Of a stretch of DNA of 64,000 nt, positions 1 to 8,280 are shown in pieces. The number at the start of each line of letters is the position of its first letter. The first letter of the stretch is position 1. The notes below the pieces were generated by a model. That model saw nothing but the letters and a program-made list of their open reading frames with translations, was not told the DNA's origin and ran no database searches. The translations under genes were made by a program, and so were the position numbers. The stretch is from Burkholderia territorii (GTDB lineage: Bacteria; Pseudomonadota; Gammaproteobacteria; Burkholderiales; Burkholderiaceae). The stretch is from the NCBI RefSeq assembly GCF_902833055.1, contig NZ_CADFEJ010000016.1:62001-126000 (forward strand), read 5' to 3'.

Positions 1-2
1 AC

Positions 3-959
3 AATCCGCCCGAAGCCGTGGTTCCGCAACTCGAACGCGAGCGCTACTACCGCTACATCGTCTATCTCGCGACGCTGGTCGAATATGTCGCGTTCTTCAT
101 GTGCGTGTGGATCGTCGGCACGCATGCGCTCGCGTGGTACGACTACGTCGGCTTCGCGCTGTCGCTCGGCGCCGCGACGGGCATCTCGATCAACACCGCG
201 CACGAACTCGGCCACAAGACCAGCCGCTTCGAGCGCTGGCTCGCGAAAGTCACGCTCGCGCCGGTCGCGTACGGGCACTTCTTCGTCGAGCACAACCGCG
301 GCCATCACGTGCGCGTCGCGACCGCCGAGGATCCGGCGAGTGCGCGCTACGGCGAATCGTTCTGGGCATTCCTGCCGCGCACGGTGACGGGCAGCATCCA
401 CTCGGCGTGGCGTCTCGAGAAGGCTCGCCTGGAGCGCCTCGGACATTCGCCATGGACCTGGCGTAACGAAGTGCTGCACGCATGGGCGATGACCGTCGTC
501 GTATGGGGCGTCGCGATCGCGATGGCCGGCAAGGTCGTGATTCCGTTCCTCGTGATCCAGGCCGCGTACGGCGCGTCGCTGCTCGAAGTCGTCAACTATG
601 TCGAACACTACGGGCTCGGCCGCCGCAAGCTGCCGAGCGGCCGCTACGAACGCTGCACGCCGCAGCATTCGTGGAACAGCAATCACGTCGTCACCAACCT
701 GTTCCTGTACCAGTTGCAGCGGCACGCCGACCACCACGCGAACCCGACGCGCTCGTACCAGGCGCTGCGCCACTTCGACGACTCGCCGCAACTGCCGGCC
801 GGCTACGCGACGATGATCCTGTTCGCGTATGTGCCGCCGCTCTGGTATCGCGTGATGAATCCGCGTGTCGTCGCGCATTACGGCGGCAACATGGCGCAAT
901 CGAACATCAAGCCGTCGATCCGCGCTCGCGTGCTCGCCCAATATTCCGCCGCGGCGTGA
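3..959 (+). CDS. alkB: Alkane 1-monooxygenase (AlkB-type), 5'-truncated by window edge
   Basis: Integral-membrane di-iron hydroxylase that oxidises the terminal carbon of medium-chain alkanes with electrons from rubredoxin. The reading frame is already open at base 3, so the true start and the first membrane helices lie outside the window; about 318 residues are seen. Counting from the GTG at base 18, the three histidine clusters are present: HELGH at about 62-66, EHNRGHH at about 91-97 and QRHADHH at about 234-240. The AlkB signature NYVEHYGL lies at about 193-200. These motifs separate it from ordinary fatty-acid desaturases. The gene runs convergently towards the chemoreceptor gene, with only a hexamer repeat between the two stops. 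The substrate range (alkane versus related hydrocarbon) is inferred from the family. Confidence 0.9.
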   Translation, partial: NPPEAVVPQLERERYYRYIVYLATLVEYVAFFMCVWIVGTHALAWYDYVGFALSLGAATGISINTAHELGHKTSRFERWLAKVTLAPVAYGHFFVEHNRGHHVRVATAEDPASARYGESFWAFLPRTVTGSIHSAWRLEKARLERLGHSPWTWRNEVLHAWAMTVVVWGVAIAMAGKVVIPFLVIQAAYGASLLEVVNYVEHYGLGRRKLPSGRYERCTPQHSWNSNHVVTNLFLYQLQRHADHHANPTRSYQALRHFDDSPQLPAGYATMILFAYVPPLWYRVMNPRVVAHYGGNMAQSNIKPSIRARVLAQYSAAA

Positions 960-970
960 TGCTGCACGGC

Positions 971-1042
971 GCGGTCGCGGTCGCGGTCGCGGTCGCGGTC
1001 GCGGTCGCGGTCGCGGTCGCGGTCGCGGTCGCGGTCGCGGTC
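971..1042. repeat. Perfect tandem repeat, 12 copies of GCGGTC
   Basis: Twelve uninterrupted copies of the hexamer GCGGTC (72 bp) begin 12 bases after the alkB stop and end 10 bases before the stop of the convergent chemoreceptor gene. No intrinsic terminator is seen between the two genes; the repeat occupies that place. It lies outside both reading frames, so a change in copy number would not shift a protein frame. Confidence 0.97.
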
Positions 1043-1052
1043 GGCAATATCG

Positions 1053-2588
1053 TCACGCGGCCTGCGGCAGCCTGAACACGGCGACCGCGTTTCGCAACGC
1101 GCTCGCCTGCTCCGCCAGCGCCTGCGTCGCGGCCGACGCCTGCTCGACCAGCGCCGCGTTGCGCTGCGTCGCTTCGTCCATCTGGGAGACCGCGACATTC
1201 ACCTGCTGGATGCCGCCGCTCTGCTCCTGCGATGCGGACGAAATCTCACCGACGATCGACGTGACCCGCTGCACCGCACCGACGATCTCGTGGATCGATT
1301 CGCCCGCGCGCGCGATCAGCACGGCACCTTCGTCGACCCGCCGCGTCGATTGCTCGATCAGCGCCTTGATCTCCTTCGCGGCGGCCGCGCTGCGCTGCGC
1401 GAGCGTGCGCACCTCCGACGCGACCACCGCGAAGCCGCGCCCCTGCTCGCCCGCACGCGCCGCCTCGACGGCCGCGTTCAGCGCGAGGATGTTGGTCTGG
1501 AACGCGATGCTGTCGATGACCGCGATGATCTCGCCGACCTTCGCCGAGCTGGAGGCAATCCCGTTCATCGTGTCGACGGCGTCGGTCATCACGCCGCCGC
1601 CCACGGATGCGATTTCCGATGCGTCCCGCGCCAGCTGCGCCGCGTGCTGCGCGTGTTCGGCCGACTGGCGCACGATACCCGTCAGTTCGGTCATGCTCGC
1701 CGCGGTTTCCTCGATCGACGCGGCCTGTGCCTCGGTGCGCGACGACAGGTCGTGATTGCCCGCCGCGATCTGCGCACTCGCGGTCGCGACGGCTTCGGCG
1801 TGCGTGCGCACCTCGAGTACGACGCCCGACAGGCTCGCCTGCATCGTCCGCAGCGCGCGCAGCAGATCGGCGATCTCGTCGCGACCGGCCGCGTCGACGT
1901 CGCGCGTGAGGTCGCCGCCGGCTACCGCCTGCGCACAGGCCACCGCGCGATCGAGCGGCCGCAGGATCGCGCGGCTGAACAGGAACGCGCCGATCATCGC
2001 GATGCCGAGCACGATCAGCATCAGCACGACGCTCGCCGCGGTGGCGTGGCTCGCATCGCGGCTCGCTTGCGCCGACACGGTGGCGCTCTCGTCGGCGATG
2101 CGCTTCGCCGCGCGCTCGAGCAGCGCGGCGGGTGCGCGGTCGACGCCCGCGACGGCCGCATCCCCGGCCGTCGGCTCGAAGCCGGCGGCCTTGAACGCGT
2201 CGAACCCGCGCCGGTAGCCGTCACCCATCGCCGCATGCGCGCGCATGAACTGCTCGACGAGCGTACGGCTCTCGCCGGGCGGCAACTGGTTCACGAGTTG
2301 CGCGGCGAGCGTATCGACCGTGCGCTCGCGCGTCTGGAATGCCTGCCAGTACTTGTCGAGCTTGTCGGGCTGCTTGCCGCGCAGCAGCGTGTCCTTCCAT
2401 TCCTGGACCTGCAGCTTGAACTGCACCAGCGTCGCCGACACGAGCCGTTCGTCGGCGACACGGGTCTGCACGTCGTTCGCGAACGTGTCGATCGAGCGGT
2501 TGAGGATGCGGATGCCGTACAGCGCGCCGCAGAACATCAGCAGCAGCGCGAGGGCGAATGCGAGGGGAATCTTGTAGCTCAGCTTCAT
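1053..2588 (-). CDS. Methyl-accepting chemotaxis protein
   Basis: Transmembrane chemoreceptor of 511 residues that passes ligand signals to CheW/CheA. Residues about 7-27 are the first membrane helix, about 30-183 a helical periplasmic region of four-helix-bundle type, about 184-205 the second helix and about 206-260 a HAMP linker. The rest is the cytoplasmic signalling coiled coil. Its hairpin tip (IAFQTNILALNAAVEAARAG) is canonical. The C-terminus ends FRLPQAA, without a recognisable CheR/CheB-tethering pentapeptide. The start was placed at MKLSYKIPL because the membrane helix follows at once; the frame stays open far upstream but reads there as low-complexity antisense of the PAP2 gene. 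The ligand is unknown and no che genes are nearby. Confidence 0.93.
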   Translation of the reverse strand: MKLSYKIPLAFALALLLMFCGALYGIRILNRSIDTFANDVQTRVADERLVSATLVQFKLQVQEWKDTLLRGKQPDKLDKYWQAFQTRERTVDTLAAQLVNQLPPGESRTLVEQFMRAHAAMGDGYRRGFDAFKAAGFEPTAGDAAVAGVDRAPAALLERAAKRIADESATVSAQASRDASHATAASVVLMLIVLGIAMIGAFLFSRAILRPLDRAVACAQAVAGGDLTRDVDAAGRDEIADLLRALRTMQASLSGVVLEVRTHAEAVATASAQIAAGNHDLSSRTEAQAASIEETAASMTELTGIVRQSAEHAQHAAQLARDASEIASVGGGVMTDAVDTMNGIASSSAKVGEIIAVIDSIAFQTNILALNAAVEAARAGEQGRGFAVVASEVRTLAQRSAAAAKEIKALIEQSTRRVDEGAVLIARAGESIHEIVGAVQRVTSIVGEISSASQEQSGGIQQVNVAVSQMDEATQRNAALVEQASAATQALAEQASALRNAVAVFRLPQAA

Positions 2589-2797
2589 GGGACCTTGAAT
2601 CGACGGGAAACGACGACAGCGCAAAAGGCGCTTGCCGCCGTTCACTGTTAACGGCGCGCGAAGCGAAGGCTGAAGCAGGACGACGGCAGCGGGAATCCGG
2701 CGGGGGCCGCGACGCAGACGGCGATCCGGCAACGACGAGAACCGGAGCGCCCGCAAGCGAATGCCGGCAGGTAGGTTGCGACTCTGGCGTCGCGCAA

Positions 2798-3745
2798 TCA
2801 GGTCGGGCTTGCCGCGTGCGGTCCGGCCGCCTCGGCTGGGCGCCGCGCGGCCGTCCAGCGACGCACCGCGGCGATCGACAGCGCGCCGCACACGATTCCG
2901 GCGATCACGTCGGCGAGGTAGTGACCGCCCTGGGTCGGCGTCGACGCGATCATCGCCGCATTCAGCACGATCGCGGCCGCGAACACGTAGCGGACATGCC
3001 GCAGCGCGTAGGCGAACAGCAGCGCCAGCATCACGTGAAACGACGGCAACGACACGAGCCCCTGCACATCGGCCAGATTCAGTTGACGGAACTGCCCGCT
3101 GCGCAACAGGCCGTAGTGCGTCACCGTCGACGCGGTTCCCGGATCGGTGATGCCGAAATGGACGAATGCGCTGGCGGCGGGCAACGGCGTGGAGACGAGC
3201 ACGGCCACGATCACCGCGAACATGAATTGCACGACGAACTCGGCAAGATCGTCGACGCGACGGACCGCCGCGAGGATGAACGGCACCGCGAGCAGTTGCA
3301 GCATGCCGCTGCGATACGCGAGATCGAGCACACGGTGCAGGCCGGGGCGCGCCGTCACCCATCGATACACATCCGGCCAATGGAAACCGAGCATCGCATC
3401 GAAGCGGACGAGATGGCTTTCGATCGAAGGCGGCCCGATCGCCACGCAAAGATAGTCGAGCACCGCGACGGCCGCGCAGAGCGTTGCGAGCAGCGCCACG
3501 CTCAGTAGCGCGAACGCGAATTCGCGGCAGCGCAGCGCGCGCGTGATGTCGCGATAGCGGCCCACCCGGGACAGCAGGGCGAGGACCGCGCTTGCGCCGA
3601 ACCCGAACGCAACGCGCCGCGCGAATTCGACGACGCTTCCCCGATTCACGACCCAGTCGGTTTGCATCACGCACATGCCGGCGGCAAGCGCTGTCAGCAA
3701 TACAACCCCGGTCAGCATCCCCCAGATTCGCGTGGTCGCTTTCAT
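2798..3745 (-). CDS. PAP2-family membrane phosphatase
   Basis: Polytopic inner-membrane protein of 315 residues with the two hallmarks of the PAP2/inositol-phosphorylceramide-synthase-like family: a SLPSFHVM segment at about 220-227, and a later GGHYLADVIAG segment holding the second catalytic histidine and aspartate. At least six hydrophobic helices are visible, starting with one at the extreme N-terminus. Such enzymes remove or transfer phosphate on lipid head groups or isoprenoid carriers. The classical KX6RP motif is not obvious, which fits the divergent PAP2_3 branch. The substrate cannot be told from sequence. The gene lies 209 bp upstream of the chemoreceptor gene on the same strand. 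Confidence 0.75.
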   Translation of the reverse strand: MKATTRIWGMLTGVVLLTALAAGMCVMQTDWVVNRGSVVEFARRVAFGFGASAVLALLSRVGRYRDITRALRCREFAFALLSVALLATLCAAVAVLDYLCVAIGPPSIESHLVRFDAMLGFHWPDVYRWVTARPGLHRVLDLAYRSGMLQLLAVPFILAAVRRVDDLAEFVVQFMFAVIVAVLVSTPLPAASAFVHFGITDPGTASTVTHYGLLRSGQFRQLNLADVQGLVSLPSFHVMLALLFAYALRHVRYVFAAAIVLNAAMIASTPTQGGHYLADVIAGIVCGALSIAAVRRWTAARRPAEAAGPHAASPT

Positions 3746-3843
3746 CGTGTTTTTTTCGCGGTTCGTGTGGCCGGCTCCTGCGCCTGCACGCTATCGTACA
3801 TCGTCGTCGATGCAGCAGCGTTCACTTGCGCGCGACCCAAACG

Positions 3844-3874
3844 AAAAACCCCGTGATCCTTGCGAATCACGGGG
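3844..3874 (-). terminator. Intrinsic terminator after tRNA-Ser
   Basis: Nine-base-pair stem (ATCACGGGG/CCCCGTGAT) with an 8-nt loop at 3849-3874. On the minus strand it is followed by a run of five T at 3848-3844. It starts 11 bases past the encoded CCA end of the tRNA gene. Confidence 0.88.
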
Positions 3875-3884
3875 CTTCGTATTT

Positions 3885-3975
<91 letters not shown>

Positions 3976-4022
3976 TTCCTTCCTGCTTCATTTCCCGGTT
4001 GGTCGTGTCCGGGAAAGAAAAG

Positions 4023-4052
4023 ATTATAGAACGATCTCTTTGAAACTCACAA
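4023..4052 (-). promoter_or_regulatory. Sigma-70 promoter for tRNA-Ser
   Basis: On the minus strand TTGTGA and TATAAT are separated by 18 bp, with the TATAAT ending about 47 bases before the tRNA 5' end. The -10 box is perfect and the -35 matches four of six bases. The 131-bp gap after serS is AT-rich for this genome. Confidence 0.65.
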
Positions 4053-4106
4053 GCCCTTTTTGCAAATTTTTTTGCGGAGCCTTCGGAGACCGATCGCGGA
4101 GCGACC

Positions 4107-5408
<1,302 letters not shown>

Positions 5409-5658
5409 GGGAGGACTTGGAAAATCGTTGTGTAAGACGGGAATTCTAACGCACCGCGAGGCCGCCACGGCATTGGCCGAACGGACAGCGCCGCAAATGC
5501 GCGACGCGCGTGGCAGTATCGCATTGCCGGGCCGCGTGCCGGCAGAAGGCGAAACGCATTGCGCGGCGCGGCTGAACAGCGAGCGGAAGCCGACCAGGCC
5601 GTGCACGTCCCGGCAGGCAACGCCCCCGCGCCGCATCACCATCACCCGAGGGAACCCG

Positions 5659-5925
5659 ATGGCCATCGAACTGGACAAGGACGTCCGCGACCGCGCGATC
5701 GCGTCGCTGCAACGCTATTTCACGGAGAACATGGACGAGCCGATCGGCAACATCCAGGCCGGCGCGCTGCTGCACTTCTTCGTCGAGGAAATCGCGCCGG
5801 CCGTCTACAACCTCGCGATTGCCGACGCACAGGAGCGCCTGCACGCACGAGTCGCCGAACTCGACATCGACTGCCACGCCGAGCCGTTCGAGTACTGGAA
5901 GAAACAGCCGGGCCGCAGGCGCTGA
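5659..5925 (+). CDS. DUF2164 family protein
   Basis: Small soluble protein of 88 residues, starting MAIELDKDVRDRAIASLQRY, that fits the DUF2164 family of unknown function. It is rich in charged residues and has no signal peptide or membrane helix. The start is the ATG at 5659, preceded by a GAGGGAA ribosome-binding stretch. It is convergent with rarA, with only 25 bp between the two stops, and divergent from serS. It therefore sits as a separate unit inside the otherwise conserved rarA-serS pair. The function is not known. Confidence 0.8.
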   Translation: MAIELDKDVRDRAIASLQRYFTENMDEPIGNIQAGALLHFFVEEIAPAVYNLAIADAQERLHARVAELDIDCHAEPFEYWKKQPGRRR

Positions 5926-5950
5926 GCACCCGCGGGCAGCGAACGGCCGG

Positions 5951-7261
5951 TCAGTCCTTCTTGCCGGCCTCGCGATCGAGCTCGCGCAGCCACGCGAGCT
6001 TGTCGGCGATCTTCGATTCGAGCCCGCGCGGCACCGGCTTGTACCAGCGCGGCTCGCGCATTCCTTCCGGCAGGTACGACTCGCCGGCCGCATAGGCATT
6101 CGGCTCGTCGTGCGCGTAGCGATACGCGTGACCGTAGCCGAGTTCCTTCATCAGCTTGGTCGGCGCATTGCGCAGATGCACGGGGACCTCGCGCGACTTG
6201 TCCTGCTTCACGAACGCCATCGCCTGGTTGAACGCGTTGTAGCCCGCGTTGCTCTTCGCCGCGCACGCGAGATAGATCACCGCCTGCCCGAGCGCGAGCT
6301 CGCCTTCGGGCGAGCCCAGCCGCTCGTAGGTCTCGGCCGCGTCGTTCGCCACCTGCAGCGCGCGCGGGTCGGCGAGGCCGATGTCTTCCCACGCCATCCG
6401 CACGATCCGGCGCGCGAGATATTTCGGATCCGCGCCGCCGTCGAGCATCCGGCAGAACCAGTACAGCGCGCCGTCCGGGCTCGAACCGCGCACCGACTTG
6501 TGCAGCGCCGAGATCTGATCGTAGAAATTGTCGCCGCCCTTGTCGAAGCGCCGCGCGTTCAGCGTCATCGCGCTGCTGACGAAATCGGCGTCGATGGTCG
6601 TGACCCCGGCGGACGATGCGGCCGTCTGCGCCTGCTCGAGCAGGTTCAGGAAGCGCCGCGCGTCGCCGTCGGCGTAACCGATGAGCGTATCGATCGCCTT
6701 GTCGTCGAACGCGAGGCCGTCGAGCGCGATGTCCTGCGCGCGCTTGAGCAGCTGACGCATCTCGTCGTCGTTCAGCGACTGCAGCACGTACACCTGCGCG
6801 CGCGACAGCAGCGCCGAGTTGACTTCGAAGCTCGGGTTTTCGGTCGTCGCGCCGATGAAGGTCACGAGCCCCGACTCGACGAACGGCAGCAGCGCATCCT
6901 GCTGCCCCTTGTTGAAGCGGTGGATTTCGTCGACGAACAGGATCGTATGGCGGCCGGTGCGGTTCAGCGTGTCCTTCGCCTGCTCCATCGCCTCGCGGAT
7001 GTCCTTCACGCCGCCGAGCACCGCCGACAGCGCGATGAACTCGCAGTCGAACGCGAGCGCGGTGAGGCGCGCAAGCGTCGTCTTGCCGACGCCGGGCGGC
7101 CCCCAAAGGATCATCGAATGCGGCTTGCCGGACTCGAACGCGAGCCGCAGCGGCTTGCCTTCGCCGAGCAGATGCGTCTGGCCAATTACCTCGGCGAGCG
7201 TCTTCGGCCGCAGCGCCTCGGCGAGCGGCCGGCGCGGCTCGACTTGAAACAGGTCGGACAT
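5951..7261 (-). CDS. rarA: Replication-associated recombination protein A (RarA/MgsA)
   Basis: AAA+ ATPase of 436 residues related to clamp loaders and to eukaryotic WRNIP1, acting at stalled replication forks. The N-terminus (MSDLFQVEPRRPLAEALRPK) carries the expected RPKTLAEVIGQ box. Walker A is GPPGVGKTT at about 53-61 and Walker B is LFVDEIHRFNK. Sensor 1 is GATTENPSFE, and the C-terminal lid and tetramerisation region ends in an Arg/Asp/Lys-rich tail. Length is normal. It is the third gene of the ftsK-lolA-rarA-serS run. Its upstream region holds a 13-bp tandem repeat and a strong hairpin after lolA, so it may have its own promoter. Confidence 0.96.
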   Translation of the reverse strand: MSDLFQVEPRRPLAEALRPKTLAEVIGQTHLLGEGKPLRLAFESGKPHSMILWGPPGVGKTTLARLTALAFDCEFIALSAVLGGVKDIREAMEQAKDTLNRTGRHTILFVDEIHRFNKGQQDALLPFVESGLVTFIGATTENPSFEVNSALLSRAQVYVLQSLNDDEMRQLLKRAQDIALDGLAFDDKAIDTLIGYADGDARRFLNLLEQAQTAASSAGVTTIDADFVSSAMTLNARRFDKGGDNFYDQISALHKSVRGSSPDGALYWFCRMLDGGADPKYLARRIVRMAWEDIGLADPRALQVANDAAETYERLGSPEGELALGQAVIYLACAAKSNAGYNAFNQAMAFVKQDKSREVPVHLRNAPTKLMKELGYGHAYRYAHDEPNAYAAGESYLPEGMREPRWYKPVPRGLESKIADKLAWLRELDREAGKKD

Positions 7262-7384
7262 GAACCCTCGCTCCAGATCAAACGATGGCGGCCGAACCGG
7301 CCGCCGGACCCGACATTATGACAGCCGCACGACGGCACCGCCGGTGCGGGCCGCCGCAGGCGAGGCCGGTGATCGCGCGCGGGG

Positions 7385-7486
7385 CCCGCGCCCGGTGCCC
7401 GCGCCCGGTGCCCGCGCCCGGTGCCCGCGCCTGGTACCCGCGTCCGGTACCCGCGCCTGGTGCCCGCGTCCGGTGCCCGCGCCCCC
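7385..7486. repeat. 13-bp tandem repeat, seven copies plus a partial one
   Basis: Seven consecutive 13-bp units of the form CCCGCGCCCGGTG, with C/T and G/A variants at two or three fixed positions, occupy 7385-7475. A partial eighth unit reaches 7486. The first three units are identical and the later four carry the transitions. The array lies between the lolA stop and the rarA start. It is probably the 5' flank of rarA and outside any credible reading frame. Confidence 0.93.
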
Positions 7487-7491
7487 AAACA

Positions 7492-7523
7492 ACACGGGCC
7501 TGCCGTCGCCGGCAGGCCCGTGT
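7492..7523 (-). terminator. Hairpin terminator after lolA
   Basis: Perfect 14-bp stem (ACACGGGCCTGCCG and its complement) with a 4-base loop, 21 bases after the lolA stop. The trailing minus-strand sequence is GTTTGGGGG, so the U-tract is poor. It may only weaken read-through into rarA. Confidence 0.6.
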
Positions 7524-7544
7524 CGGGAAAGCGTGCAGCGCAGA

Positions 7545-8234
7545 TCAGCCTGTGATCACATCCGCGCCCTTCGGCACGACGAACTTGAACGCATCGCTCT
7601 TCAGCGGCGGATTCGTCTGGATGTTCGTGAAGGTGAGCAGCGTGACGTTGCCGAACACGTCGTGCAGTTCCATCGCGGCGAGCGTGCCGTTGCGGAAGCC
7701 GATGCCGATCCGCTGGAATTGCGTGTCCTGCGCCTTCGGCAGCATCTCCAGCCACTCGATGCCGCCCTTCTCGCCCGCATCGCGCAGCGTGTAGTTCTTG
7801 TCGAGATCGTTGCTGCCGAACAGGATCGCGGCCGGGCTCGCGCCCAGCGCGCCGTTTAGCTTGCGCTCGGTGACCTGATTGAGGTCGCGGTCGTACACGT
7901 AGAGCTTGTCGCCGTCGGCCTGCAGCACCTGCTGGTACGGCTTCTGGTACGTCCAGATGAACTTGCCCGGACGCGAGAACACGAACGTGCCGCTCGAGTT
8001 GTCGTTCGGCTTCGGTGCGGCCTGTGCGGCGCTCGCGCCCTTGGCCGGCGCCTTGACGATCTGCTGCGTGAAATCGCCTTTCGCCGAACGCACCTGCGAC
8101 ACGAAGGCCTTCAGTTGCTCGGTGCCGCCCGCGAACGCATGCGTCGCCGCGAGCATCAGCGATGCGCCGGCGAACGCCGCGCCGAGCCAGCGCCGCGTCG
8201 AACGAAGGGAAGGAACGAACGAAAGTTGCTGCAT
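7545..8234 (-). CDS. lolA: Outer-membrane lipoprotein carrier protein LolA
   Basis: Periplasmic chaperone of 229 residues that takes lipoproteins released by LolCDE and hands them to the outer membrane. It begins with a signal peptide (positive residues RSTRR, then a hydrophobic run ending THAFA at about 35). The mature part has the family's pattern GTFVFSRPGKFIWTYQKPYQ and a late FRNGTLAAMELHD segment. An Ala/Pro/Lys-rich insert of about 15 residues lies before the GTFVFSRPG motif, probably a surface loop. The ATG at 8234 gives a normal signal peptide; the frame extends further upstream but overlaps the end of ftsK. It is second in the ftsK-lolA-rarA order, 46 bp after ftsK. Confidence 0.95.
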   Translation of the reverse strand: MQQLSFVPSLRSTRRWLGAAFAGASLMLAATHAFAGGTEQLKAFVSQVRSAKGDFTQQIVKAPAKGASAAQAAPKPNDNSSGTFVFSRPGKFIWTYQKPYQQVLQADGDKLYVYDRDLNQVTERKLNGALGASPAAILFGSNDLDKNYTLRDAGEKGGIEWLEMLPKAQDTQFQRIGIGFRNGTLAAMELHDVFGNVTLLTFTNIQTNPPLKSDAFKFVVPKGADVITG

Positions 8235-8280
8235 GTTGCGGTTTTCTCCCTGGGTGGCCGGCGCTGCGGGCGCCGCGGAC

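Noticed and set aside
878..1198. Minus-strand frame with a long Asp-Arg dipeptide repeat
   Set aside because: The repeat is only the translation of the 12-copy hexamer; the frame overlaps the ends of alkB and the chemoreceptor gene and has no start signal or other protein-like content.
2589..3674. N-terminal extension of the chemoreceptor frame
   Set aside because: The extra 362 codons are antisense to the PAP2 gene, Arg-rich and featureless; the first membrane helix follows directly after the Met at 2588.
7385..7486. Possible CRISPR array
   Set aside because: The 13-bp units are contiguous, with no spacers; the same applies to the hexamer array at 971-1042. No cas genes are present.
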